From Bacteroidales bacterium (GTDB lineage: Bacteria; Bacteroidota; Bacteroidia; Bacteroidales; WCHB1-69): DNA of 64,000 nucleotides. Every line of letters starts with the position of its first letter. Position 1 is the stretch's first letter. The DNA lies in contig JAGCXN010000006.1 in the NCBI GenBank assembly GCA_017961265.1, positions 62,001 to 126,000 of the forward strand. The letters run 5' to 3'. Position numbers and translations under genes: made by a program. The notes beneath the pieces are model-generated. The model was not told the DNA's origin, made no database searches, and saw nothing but the letters and a program-made list of their open reading frames with translations. This document shows positions 53,323 to 61,354 of the stretch, piece by piece.

Positions 53323-54216
53323 TTCCCAAAAGTCGAAGTAGTTGAACCACTGTTCGGGATGTTGGTGGAGGACGTTCTCGAGGGCTTGGGCGTAGGAGGC
53401 GGCAATCTGCTCGCTCTGCTTTCGGATGGGGAGCGTGCGGTCAGGCGGCGCAAGCGGTTGGATGATACTATGATACAGCCGTCCCCGCACCTTGGTGTTG
53501 ATGATGGAGATGACAGGCACCTCCAGCTGTGCCGCCAGCAGGAACGAACCCAACGGGAACTTTGCATCTTGGCCGAGGAAGTTGACTGTCAGGGTTTTGT
53601 TGCTCCCCCAGATGCGGTCGCACAAGATAGTGACGATTTCCCCGTTTTCCAACGCCTCCTTGATGATGAAAAGGTGGGAAAGATCCTCCTCCACCGTCAC
53701 CAGCCGTATATTGTTGCGGCTGAAGGAGTTGCTTCGCCGCTGCATCAGCATCGCCCCTTCACCGCCGTAAATCACGGCGTTGATCCGTTTGTTGTCCTGA
53801 CGGATGCAGTGTCCCGCCAGTTCGTAATTGCCGATGTGCGCCCCCGCGATGATGAATCCGCCGGGCTGGTCCAGCAACTCACGGATGACCGCCTCGTTCT
53901 CAATCTCGAACCGGAACTGCTCCGTATTGCCGGCCAACACCGCAAAACGGTCCAGCACCACCTGTCCGAAAAGGAGGTGGTTGCCTACCGTCTTCCAGAA
54001 GGACTTCCATCCGGAGAAATGATGTATTTCTTTAAAATAACGGAAGATGCAGCCAAATGCCTTATGGTTGACCACGCAATAGACAGGCACGACCAACGGC
54101 AGCACGGGGTACAAGACCGTCACCTTCACGAATTTCAAGAATCCGAAAAGGAAACGCTGCCCGAAATTGCCGCCACCGGTTTTACCGGTCCACTGCACTT
54201 CCGTCTGCTGCGCCAT
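53305..54216 (-). CDS. LpxL-like acyltransferase
   Basis: 303 residues of the lysophospholipid/lipid A acyltransferase family. A membrane-proximal helix (VTVLYPVLPLVVPVYCVV) precedes the catalytic H-x4-E motif in IIAGAHIGNYELAGH, followed by TILCDRIWGSNKTLTVNFLG and VPVISIINTKVRGRLYH. In aryl-polyene and flexirubin clusters such enzymes attach the polyene to a lipid. The start overlaps the ACP stop by one base (TAATG). The C-terminal KTEN is specified by the heptad repeat. Confidence 0.88.
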   Translation of the reverse strand: MAQQTEVQWTGKTGGGNFGQRFLFGFLKFVKVTVLYPVLPLVVPVYCVVNHKAFGCIFRYFKEIHHFSGWKSFWKTVGNHLLFGQVVLDRFAVLAGNTEQFRFEIENEAVIRELLDQPGGFIIAGAHIGNYELAGHCIRQDNKRINAVIYGGEGAMLMQRRSNSFSRNNIRLVTVEEDLSHLFIIKEALENGEIVTILCDRIWGSNKTLTVNFLGQDAKFPLGSFLLAAQLEVPVISIINTKVRGRLYHSIIQPLAPPDRTLPIRKQSEQIAASYAQALENVLHQHPEQWFNYFDFWEMKTEN

Positions 54217-54458
54217 TACGCCATCTTGCTTTCAACGTAATCATAGAACTGCGCCAGCGTCTTCACGCCCTTCATGTCCTCGGGTTTGATCTTGATCTTG
54301 AAATGCTTCTCCACGATGACGGCAATATCCACAAAATCAAGGCTGTCAATCTTCAAATCCTCTTTCAGCAGAGCATCATCCTTGAGCTTCTCCGCATCAA
54401 TTTCCAATTCTTCAATCAAAAAGTCGTTGACGATTCTGATAATTTCTGTTCTGTCCAT
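54216..54458 (-). CDS. Acyl carrier protein
   Basis: 80 residues with the phosphopantetheine site DSLDFVD in LKEDLKIDSLDFVDIAVIVE. Helical and acidic, as expected. It is a dedicated carrier for the cluster, since it lies between the ketosynthase and acyltransferase genes; the primary fatty-acid ACP would be elsewhere. The gap upstream (54459-54652) is filled by repeats. Confidence 0.92.
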   Translation of the reverse strand: MDRTEIIRIVNDFLIEELEIDAEKLKDDALLKEDLKIDSLDFVDIAVIVEKHFKIKIKPEDMKGVKTLAQFYDYVESKMA

Positions 54459-54470
54459 AAATTAGTTATA

Positions 54471-54588
54471 AGGTTAAAGGTGATAGGTAATAGGTGATAG
54501 GTAGAAGGTAATAGGTGATGGGTGATGATAGTTATAAAGAGGGGTTGTGCGTTGGCAACCTCCTACTTTATACCTTTTACTTTTTACG
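54471..54588. repeat. Inverted heptad-repeat element, copy 3 (opposite orientation)
   Basis: Units AGGTTAA, AGGTGAT, AGGTAAT, AGGTGAT, AGGTAGA, AGGTAAT, AGGTGAT; core AGAGGGGTTGTGCGTTGGCA; second arm TACTTTATACCTTTTACTTT. Its reverse complement shares the core CCAACGCACAACCCCTCTT with copy 2. It separates the ACP and ketosynthase genes. Confidence 0.85.
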
Positions 54589-54597
54589 TTATTTTTC

Positions 54598-54627
54598 ACC
54601 CTTTCATCCTTTCATCTCTTCATCATA
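54598..54627. repeat. Short octamer repeat (CTTTCATC)
   Basis: CCTTTCAT, CCTTTCAT, CTCTTCAT, CAT follow one another between the heptad element and the TTTTCAR repeat. Confidence 0.6.
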
Positions 54628-54635
54628 TGTTTTAG

Positions 54636-54656
54636 TTTTCAATTTTCAGTTTTCAT
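54636..54656. repeat. TTTTCAR heptad repeat carrying the ketosynthase stop
   Basis: Three heptads TTTTCAA, TTTTCAG, TTTTCAT. The TGA stop of the ketosynthase gene (54653-54655) is part of the third. Confidence 0.85.
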
Positions 54657-55876
54657 TTTTCCATTCTCCGGATGACCAGCGCGCTGTTTGTTCCGCCGAA
54701 ACCGAAAGAGTTGGAGAGGTAGGTCTGGATTTTCTTTTCCGTGGTGAGGGGGACGATGTTGAGGTTCTGGGAGTGTTCGTCGGGGTTCTCGAAGTTGATA
54801 TTGGGGGCGATGAAGTCGTTGAGCATCATTAGGTTAGAATAGACGATCTCGCTGCCGCCTGCCATCCAGCACTCATGGCCGGTCATTGACTTGGTGGAAG
54901 AGATCGGGGTTTTCAGCTCCCCGAAGAGGTGGTTGAGGGCGTCGGCTTCGAACGCATCCCCCTGCAGGGTGGAGGTGGCGTGGGCGTTGATGTAGTCGAT
55001 GTCGGACGGTTTCACCCCTGCGTCCTTCATTGCCCGCTCCATGGCGATGCAGGAACCGAGGTCGCTGGGCTGCGAGATGTTGGCGCCGTTGGACGAGAAC
55101 CCGTAGCCGATCACTTCGGCGATGATGAGGGCACCGCGTTTCACGGCGTGTTCGTACTCCTCCAGAATCACCGTTGCTGCACCGCCGCTCGGTACCAAGC
55201 CGTCGCGGTCGCGGTCGAACGGGCGGGAGGCCTTGGTGGGGTCGTCCACGCGGGTGGAAAAGGCACTGATGGCATCGAAACTACTCATCGACAGGTAGTT
55301 GACCTCTTGTGCGCCGCCACAAATCACCATGTCTTGCAGTCCCTGACGGATGAACATCAGTCCCAGTCCGATGGCGTGAGAGCCACTGGCGCAGGCGGCG
55401 CTGATGGTGATGTTGATGCCTTTCAGTTTGAAGATGGTGGAAAGGTTCATCGTCACCGTCGAGTTCATCGACTGGAAGATGGCGCCGGAGCCTTGCAGGG
55501 TGGTGTCCTTGGTCTCCAACGTGTGCATGTGCGCCTCAATCACCGACTTCGCTGACGAGTCGTTGCCGTAGAGCACCCCGACTTCGTTGTTTTCGAGGTA
55601 GTCGAGGTCAATGCCGGCGTTGCGCAATGCTTCTGCGGTGGCCATGTAGGCGTATTCGCCTTCTTCGGCAAGGCAGATGCGGGCGCGGCGGTCGAGCAGC
55701 CCCTTCAGTTGCGGGCGTTCCACGATACCCGTGAGCGGCGAGCGGTAACCGTATACAATACGCTCCGGATCAATGCCGATGCCCGACTTCCCGTCATATA
55801 ACGATTGCCGCACCTCCTCCAGATTCTTCCCGAGGCACGACCAGATTCCCATTCCTGTAATAACGACTCTTCGCAT
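54653..55876 (-). CDS. Beta-ketoacyl-ACP synthase (aryl-polyene type)
   Basis: 407 residues, FabF-like. The catalytic triad is visible: Cys in ITISAACASGSHAIGLGL, His in INAHATSTLQGDAFE and His in STKSMTGHECWMAGGSE. It begins RRVVITGMGIWSCLG. It would extend the aryl starter with malonyl units on the dedicated ACP. There is no second ketosynthase or chain-length factor next to it, unlike larger aryl-polyene clusters. The stop codon lies within a heptad repeat. Confidence 0.93.
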   Translation of the reverse strand: MRRVVITGMGIWSCLGKNLEEVRQSLYDGKSGIGIDPERIVYGYRSPLTGIVERPQLKGLLDRRARICLAEEGEYAYMATAEALRNAGIDLDYLENNEVGVLYGNDSSAKSVIEAHMHTLETKDTTLQGSGAIFQSMNSTVTMNLSTIFKLKGINITISAACASGSHAIGLGLMFIRQGLQDMVICGGAQEVNYLSMSSFDAISAFSTRVDDPTKASRPFDRDRDGLVPSGGAATVILEEYEHAVKRGALIIAEVIGYGFSSNGANISQPSDLGSCIAMERAMKDAGVKPSDIDYINAHATSTLQGDAFEADALNHLFGELKTPISSTKSMTGHECWMAGGSEIVYSNLMMLNDFIAPNINFENPDEHSQNLNIVPLTTEKKIQTYLSNSFGFGGTNSALVIRRMEK

Positions 55877-55910
55877 AAAAGTTAAGAGTTAAAAGTTGAA
55901 AGTTAAAAGT

Positions 55911-56642
55911 TTATGTATAAAGTCCACCGTTAATCGAGACCACCTCGCCGTTGATGTAGGCGGCGTTGTCGGAGGCGAGGAAACCGACGAGGGCGGCTAC
56001 TTCCTCCGGTTTGCCGAACCGGCCGCATGGAATCTGTTTCTTGAGGGTGTCCTTGTCGAGGTCTTTGGTCATGTCGGTGGCGATGAACCCCGGTGCCACG
56101 GCGTTGACCGTCACCTTGCGGGGGGCCACTTCCTGCGCCAGCGCTTTCGTCGCCCCGATGAGGGCCGCCTTTGCCGTTGAATAGTTCACCTGCCCGGGCA
56201 GTCCCTTGATGCCCGACAGCGACACCACGTTGACGATACGGCCGTACCGTTTGGTAAGCATGTTTTTCAGCAGCCGCCTCGTGATGTAGAAGAACCCGTT
56301 GAGGGTGGTATCCAACACGTTGTGCCACTGTTCGTTCTCCATGAACACCATCATCGTGTCCTGACGGATGCCGGCGTTGTTGACCAACACAGCGATATAG
56401 TCGTCGGGGTGGCCGTTCTGCCAAGTCTCGAGGGCGGCTTCGGCGGCGGCACCGTCGGCCACGTCGAACGGCATCAGCTCCGCTGCAACACCTTTCTCCT
56501 CCACCAGCTTCTTGGTCTCTTCCGCCGCCTCCGCATTGCGGGCGTAGTTGATGATGACGGGGTAGCCCATCTCGGCCAACTGCAGGCATACGGCTCTCCC
56601 GATGCCTCTTGAACCGCCAGTTACAAGTGCATATTTTGTCAT
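55911..56642 (-). CDS. 3-oxoacyl-ACP reductase (FabG-like)
   Basis: 243 residues, classical short-chain dehydrogenase: cofactor loop TGGSRGIGRAVC, NNAG motif in LVNNAGIRQDTMM, catalytic Ser-Tyr-Lys in VVSLSGIKGLPGQVNYSTAKAA. It reduces the keto group made by the ketosynthase. It lies 5 nt after the TAL gene and 34 nt before the ketosynthase. Confidence 0.93.
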   Translation of the reverse strand: MTKYALVTGGSRGIGRAVCLQLAEMGYPVIINYARNAEAAEETKKLVEEKGVAAELMPFDVADGAAAEAALETWQNGHPDDYIAVLVNNAGIRQDTMMVFMENEQWHNVLDTTLNGFFYITRRLLKNMLTKRYGRIVNVVSLSGIKGLPGQVNYSTAKAALIGATKALAQEVAPRKVTVNAVAPGFIATDMTKDLDKDTLKKQIPCGRFGKPEEVAALVGFLASDNAAYINGEVVSINGGLYT

Positions 56643-56647
56643 TGCAA

Positions 56648-58144
56648 TTATTTGTTTCTTAAATAGTTAATGATGTTTTCAATCTCCTCGTACTTGGGCG
56701 TATCTTCGATGAAAAGCGGTACGATGGCGCGGACTTCGTCATACACCTTGCGAGTGGTACGCGAAAGCTTGCTCTTGAGTTTGAGGCAGTCCACCGCCTG
56801 CACGAGGCTGATATAGTGGATAGCCATCACTTGGAAGGCGTTGTCGATAACGCGGCGGGCAAGGATGGCGGAGTTGGTGCCCATACTCACCACGTCTTGG
56901 TTGTCGTTGTTGTTGGGGATGCTGTGCACGTACATCGGATTCGACAGGGTCTGACACTCAGCGGTAGTGGAAGTGGCGGTGAACTGCATCGCCTGCACGC
57001 CGTAGTTGAGGCCGAGTTTGCCGAGGTTGAGGAACGGCGGCAGCGTCTCGTTGATCTTGTCGTGGCACAGGTAGTTGAGTTGCCGTTCCATCAGCATCGT
57101 CAGTTTGGTGACGGCGATTTTCAGCTTGTCCATCTCGAAGCTGATATAGTCGCCGTGGAAGTTTCCGCCGTGATAGACGGTGCGGGTGTCGATATCGACA
57201 ATGGGGTTGTCATCGACGGCGTTCAGCTCCTCTTGCAGAATCTGTTCGGTGAAGTTGAACGTATCGAGGACGGGGCCGAGGATCTGGGGGACGCACCGGA
57301 GCGAGTAGAACGGCTGCACCTTGTGCTTGAAGACGCGTTCTTCGTGCGGGCGGTACATCTCCACCTCACGTTTCAGGAGGCACTTGGAGCTCTTGGCCAT
57401 TTCTGTCATCTGGCGGGCGATTTCGCTCTGGCCGTTATGGTGCTTCAGGTCGTTGAGTTCGGGAGCGAGGAAGTCGTCGTAGGAGGCGACGATTTCGTTG
57501 GCGAGGAGGGAAGCCACGACTGCGTGGTGCAGCAGCACTTTGGCATAGTGCAGGTTGACGATGCCTACGCCCGTCATCATGGCGGTGCCGTTGGTGAGGG
57601 CGAGCCCTTCGCGGAGGTGCGGGCGGATGGGTGTGAGTTTCAGTTTCTTCAGAACGTCGGTGGTGGGCTGGAGCTTGCCTTTGTAGAACACCTGGCCTTC
57701 ACCGATGAGGGTGAGGGCGAGGTGGGCGAGCTGCACGAGGTCGCCGCTGGAGCCGACGCTGCCGTGCTGCGGGATGAACGGCGTGATGTCGTTGTTGATG
57801 AAGTCGCGGAGCAGTTCCAGCGCGTCGATGTGCACGCCCGACTTGCCGTTGGCAAAAGTCATATAGCGCGAAAGCATCGCCGCCTTCACGTATTCGGGGG
57901 CGAAGGGTTCGCCCGCGCCGGTGGAGTGGCTGCGGATGATGTTATACTGCAACGACAGCAGGTCCTCATCGGAAACGCGGTACTGCGCCATCGGCCCGAA
58001 ACCGGTGTTGATGCCGTAAATGACCTTATCTTTGGAAAAATCTGCTAAAAAACGGTAGCTTTTTTCAATTTTCTGGCGCTGGCTTGCGGTGATTTCCAGT
58101 TTGTCGCACCCGAAAATGATTTTTTCAGCATCCTTAATTTTCAT
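56648..58144 (-). CDS. Tyrosine/aromatic amino acid ammonia-lyase (flexirubin/aryl-polyene type)
   Basis: 498 residues from ATG at 58144 (MKIKDAEKIIFG); a longer frame would cross the promoter. HAL/PAL/TAL family: YGINTGFGPMAQYRVSDEDL and LQYNIIRSHSTGAGEPF resemble the Flavobacterium johnsoniae tyrosine ammonia-lyase. It would release 4-coumarate from tyrosine as polyene starter. The triad that forms the MIO group reads Ser132-Ser133-Gly134 (GSVGSSGDLVQLAHLAL) where Ala-Ser-Gly is usual. Other conserved parts, such as YHGGNFHGDYIS and SIPNNNDNQDVVSMGTNSA, are intact. It is the first gene of the cluster, with a good promoter at 58209. Confidence 0.9.
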   Translation of the reverse strand: MKIKDAEKIIFGCDKLEITASQRQKIEKSYRFLADFSKDKVIYGINTGFGPMAQYRVSDEDLLSLQYNIIRSHSTGAGEPFAPEYVKAAMLSRYMTFANGKSGVHIDALELLRDFINNDITPFIPQHGSVGSSGDLVQLAHLALTLIGEGQVFYKGKLQPTTDVLKKLKLTPIRPHLREGLALTNGTAMMTGVGIVNLHYAKVLLHHAVVASLLANEIVASYDDFLAPELNDLKHHNGQSEIARQMTEMAKSSKCLLKREVEMYRPHEERVFKHKVQPFYSLRCVPQILGPVLDTFNFTEQILQEELNAVDDNPIVDIDTRTVYHGGNFHGDYISFEMDKLKIAVTKLTMLMERQLNYLCHDKINETLPPFLNLGKLGLNYGVQAMQFTATSTTAECQTLSNPMYVHSIPNNNDNQDVVSMGTNSAILARRVIDNAFQVMAIHYISLVQAVDCLKLKSKLSRTTRKVYDEVRAIVPLFIEDTPKYEEIENIINYLRNK

Positions 58145-58208
58145 ATTGGATTGTAGTTTGTTTGTTCTCAATAAATTACCTTTTTCATATAAATATATGA
58201 AAAGCGGG

Positions 58209-58216
58209 CAAAGGTA
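58209..58216 (-). promoter_or_regulatory. -7 promoter box for the aryl-polyene-like cluster
   Basis: TACCTTTG on the minus strand, with TTTG exactly 20 nt upstream (58237-58240). It is the best-matched promoter of the window, giving a leader of about 60 nt. The -33 box overlaps the A-run of the htpG terminator. Confidence 0.8.
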
Positions 58217-58237
58217 AGATTTTTTGAAATAACTGAC

Positions 58238-58271
58238 AAAAAAACCGCCACTTAAAAATGGCGGTTTTTTT
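58238..58271 (-). terminator. Intrinsic terminator after htpG
   Basis: Stem AAAAAACCGCCA with TGGCGGTTTTTT around an 8-nt loop, 41 nt past the htpG stop. A-run on one side and T-run on the other make it potentially bidirectional. It insulates the cluster from htpG read-through. Confidence 0.9.
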
Positions 58272-58311
58272 AGCGTGTTGAATGGCACGGATGAAATAAT
58301 TCCGTAAGATG

Positions 58312-60192
58312 TTACAGCAGCTCCACGCTCCGTTTGATGAACTCGCTCAATTTCTCGCCTTTCAGGATGTTCTGCGACAGGAGGGCGAGGTCCACCAGCT
58401 GTTGGGTGAGGCTCGTCTTCTTGGCTTCGTCCGTCTCCTCCAGAATCCGGGAGGCCAGCGGGTGGTTGCCGTTCACCACGAGGTTGTAGTGCTCCATGTT
58501 GCCGTAGAATCCCTTTTGTCCAGACAACTTCTCCATATCTTGGAACCGGCGCATGAACTCGTTCTGCGTGATCATGATCGGAAGATCTGTTTCGCTGAGG
58601 TTGGCGATCTGCACCATGAACTTGTCTTTGTCCACGATGTTCTCGAAAACGTCCTTCAGGGTCTTTTGCTCCTCATCGGAGAGTTTGGCGGGAGCGGGCT
58701 CGTCCTTCTCGATAAGACGGTCGATGGTGTCGGCATCCACGCGGGCGAAACGGCTCTTTTCGAGCTTCTGCTCCAGCAGGTTGATGAAGTGCGTGTCCAA
58801 GAAACCATCCATCAGCAGGATGTCGTAGCCGCGTTCCTTGGCAGCCTGGATATAGACATGCTGCGTCGCCGTGTCGTGGGCGTACAGATACACGGTGATG
58901 TCGTTCTTGTCCTTCTGCAACGTTTCGATGTGCGTGCGGTACTCGTCCATCGTAAAGTATTTTCCTTCAATGTTTTTGAAGAGGATGAACTTCTTGGCAC
59001 GCTCGAAGAACTTCTCGTCCGTCACGCAGCCGTACTCGATGAAAACCTTGATGTCGTCCCACTTTTTCTCGAAGTCCTCGCGGTTGTTCTTGAACATCTC
59101 CTCCAGTTTGTCGGCCACCTTCTTGGTGATGTGGGAAGAGATTTTCTTGACGTTCGCGTCCGACTGCAGGTACGAACGGGAGACGTTCAGCGGGATGTCG
59201 GGCGAGTCGATGACACCGTGGAGCAGCATCATGAATTCGGGGATGACGCCCTCCAGTTGATCGGTGATAAACACCTGATTGCAATAGAGTTGCACCTTGT
59301 TTTTCTGGATTTCCATCTGGTTGCGGACCTTCGGGAAATAGAGAATGCCGGTGAGGTTGAAGGGGTAGTCCACGTTGAGGTGAATTTGGAACAGCGGCTC
59401 GTCGAAGGTCATCGGGTAGAGTTCGCGGTAGAAGGCCACGTACTGCTCCTGTGTAATTTCCGAGGGGTTCTGTTTCCACAACGGGTTGGTGTTGTTGATG
59501 ATGCGCGGCACCTTGACCTCCACCTCCTTGGGTTCTTCATCGCTGTCGGCTGCTTTTTCGGGCTTCTCCCATTTGCTCTCCTCGCCGCACTGGATTTCCA
59601 CGGGCAGGAAGCGGCAATACTTGCGGAGAAGGGACACGATGCGCGGCTCGTCGCAGAACTCCATCGAGTCCTCGGCGATGTGCAGCACGATGTCGGTGCC
59701 GCGTTCAGCCTTTTCCGTCTCCTCCATCTCGTAGTCGGGCGAGCCGGTGCAGCTCCACTTCACGGCTTTTGCATCAGGCAGGTACGATTTGGTGATGATA
59801 TCGACCCGTTCCGCCACCATGAAGGCGGAGTAGAAACCGAGTCCGAAGTGGCCGATGATGTTGGCGCCTTCGCTCTTGAACTTCTCCAGGAACTCCTCCG
59901 CGCCGGAGAAGGCAATCTGGTTGATATAGCGGTCCACCTCTTCCGCCGTCATGCCGATGCCGCGGTCGGAAACGGTGATGGTCTTGGCTTCTTTATCCAC
60001 TGCCACGTTGATGGTCAGGTCGCCCAGTTCGCAGTCGGCCTTGCCAGCCTGCACCAGCGTTTTCAGCTTCTGGGTGGCATCCACTGCATTGGAAATCAGC
60101 TCTCTGATAAAAATGTCGTGTTCGGAATAGAGGAATTTCTTGATTACCGGGAAGATGTTCTCGGTCTGCACATTAATCTGTCCTTTTTGCAT
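58312..60192 (-). CDS. htpG: Hsp90-family chaperone HtpG
   Basis: 626 residues. GHKL ATPase domain with IRELISNAVDATQKL, VSDRGIGMTAEEVDRYIN and GHFGLGFYSAFMVAERV; middle domain with QLYCNQVFITDQLEGVIPEF and LNVSRSYLQSDANVKKI; C-terminal dimerisation part. It binds ATP and assists folding in the cytosol. Residues 209-231 between the N and middle domains form a charged linker (AADSDEEPKEVEVKVPRI). Transcribed alone. Confidence 0.97.
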   Translation of the reverse strand: MQKGQINVQTENIFPVIKKFLYSEHDIFIRELISNAVDATQKLKTLVQAGKADCELGDLTINVAVDKEAKTITVSDRGIGMTAEEVDRYINQIAFSGAEEFLEKFKSEGANIIGHFGLGFYSAFMVAERVDIITKSYLPDAKAVKWSCTGSPDYEMEETEKAERGTDIVLHIAEDSMEFCDEPRIVSLLRKYCRFLPVEIQCGEESKWEKPEKAADSDEEPKEVEVKVPRIINNTNPLWKQNPSEITQEQYVAFYRELYPMTFDEPLFQIHLNVDYPFNLTGILYFPKVRNQMEIQKNKVQLYCNQVFITDQLEGVIPEFMMLLHGVIDSPDIPLNVSRSYLQSDANVKKISSHITKKVADKLEEMFKNNREDFEKKWDDIKVFIEYGCVTDEKFFERAKKFILFKNIEGKYFTMDEYRTHIETLQKDKNDITVYLYAHDTATQHVYIQAAKERGYDILLMDGFLDTHFINLLEQKLEKSRFARVDADTIDRLIEKDEPAPAKLSDEEQKTLKDVFENIVDKDKFMVQIANLSETDLPIMITQNEFMRRFQDMEKLSGQKGFYGNMEHYNLVVNGNHPLASRILEETDEAKKTSLTQQLVDLALLSQNILKGEKLSEFIKRSVELL

Positions 60193-60419
60193 AGTATTTC
60201 AATTTTTGATTTTGACAACAGAAAAAACTGCCAACAAAAACGGTTGGCGCCTGTTTTCTGCAAACATCGTGCCAACCGTAGGGGGTGACAAAATGTCAGT
60301 CATCTATTTTCTGAAATGTATAATAAATAAATTTATGAAAATTTTTATAAAAATGATAATATATTTCTTTGTATAACGTTATAATAGTATATCTGTGTTT
60401 TTTGAAATCTCAATAGGTT
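60193..60419. promoter_or_regulatory. AT-rich intergenic region with a 12-bp palindrome
   Basis: This 227-nt gap separates divergent htpG and the RhuM-like gene. The right half is very AT-rich. A perfect palindrome TATAACGTTATA at 60372-60383 lies between a TTTG (60368-60371) and a -7-like TATATCTG (60388-60395). It could be an operator for the RhuM-like protein. No gene seen. Confidence 0.45.
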
Positions 60420-61247
60420 ATGGCTACTGAAATGAAATTATACGAATCAAACGATGCCCTCATTCAATTGGATGTGCTTGTTGAGAATGAGACAGTGTGG
60501 CTGACACAGGCGCAGATGACGACTCTTTTTCAGCGTGATGTGTCAGTTGTTTCGCGGCATATTCACAATATTTTTAAAGAAGGCGAATTGAGTATGGATA
60601 GTAATTTGCATTTTTTGCAAATTGCAAATTCAGACCGACCGGTAGCTTTCTATAGTCTTGATGTGATTATTTCTGTAGGTTACAGAGTAAAAAGTAGGCG
60701 GGGTACAGAATTCCGAATTTGGGCAACAAATGTATTAAAAGAATACATCTATCGAGGATATGCAATCAGCCAGAGAATTGACAAAGTTGAAAATCAAGTG
60801 GCATCGCTTTCCGTGCAGATGCAGTCTTTGGTACAGACAGCGCTTCCTCCCAAACAAGGAGTCTTCTATAATGGGCAGATTTTCGATGCATACCGATTCG
60901 TTTCGGATCTGATACGCAGTGCTAAAACTTCCATTTTGTTGATTGACAATTATGTGGACGATAGTGTCTTGACGCAACTGACAAAGCGAACGAATGGTGT
61001 TACAGCCACTATTGTCGTGAATCAGCTCACAGATTCTTTGCATTTGGATTTGGAACGGCACAACCGACAATATCCGACCATAAATGTGCGTATCATCCCT
61101 GCTATACACGACCGTTTTCTGTTTATTGACGACAGTCGACTCTACACTTTTGGAGCATCATTCAAGGATTTGGGCAGAAAACTTTTTTGTTTTACTCTGA
61201 TGGAAAGTCCAGCCGTGGTTGCGGCTGTGCGCCAGCTTATGGAATGA
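60420..61247 (+). CDS. RhuM-type N-terminal domain fused to a PLD-like domain
   Basis: 275 residues. The first 125 match the RhuM virulence-family domain: VETVWLTQAQMTTLFQRDVS-like start (NETVWLTQAQMTTLFQRDVS), VSRHIHNIFKEGEL, VAFYSLDVIISVGYRVKSRR and TEFRIWATNVLKEYI. A short coiled region follows. The C-terminal part is phospholipase D-like, with AKTSILLIDNYVDDSVL and one HDRFLFID, a variant H-x-K-x4-D site with Arg for Lys, then GASFKDLGRK. RhuM genes travel with mobile and defence regions; AT-richness agrees with transfer. Function is unknown. Confidence 0.82.
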   Translation: MATEMKLYESNDALIQLDVLVENETVWLTQAQMTTLFQRDVSVVSRHIHNIFKEGELSMDSNLHFLQIANSDRPVAFYSLDVIISVGYRVKSRRGTEFRIWATNVLKEYIYRGYAISQRIDKVENQVASLSVQMQSLVQTALPPKQGVFYNGQIFDAYRFVSDLIRSAKTSILLIDNYVDDSVLTQLTKRTNGVTATIVVNQLTDSLHLDLERHNRQYPTINVRIIPAIHDRFLFIDDSRLYTFGASFKDLGRKLFCFTLMESPAVVAAVRQLME

Positions 61248-61310
61248 TACTCCCCTCCTTGATGTGAAAATTTTACAACCAAAAATAGAGGTGATATACG
61301 TGCCGCCACC

Positions 61311-61335
61311 TTGAAGTCGAAAATTTCGACCTCAA
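61311..61335. terminator. Palindrome between converging genes
   Basis: TTGA-A-GTCGAAA-A-TTTCGAC-C-TCAA is a 25-nt inverted repeat with one mismatch. It lies between the rhuM-like and ctpA-like stop codons and could end both transcripts. Confidence 0.6.
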
Positions 61336-61354
61336 ATTATTGAAAGGTTGTCCC

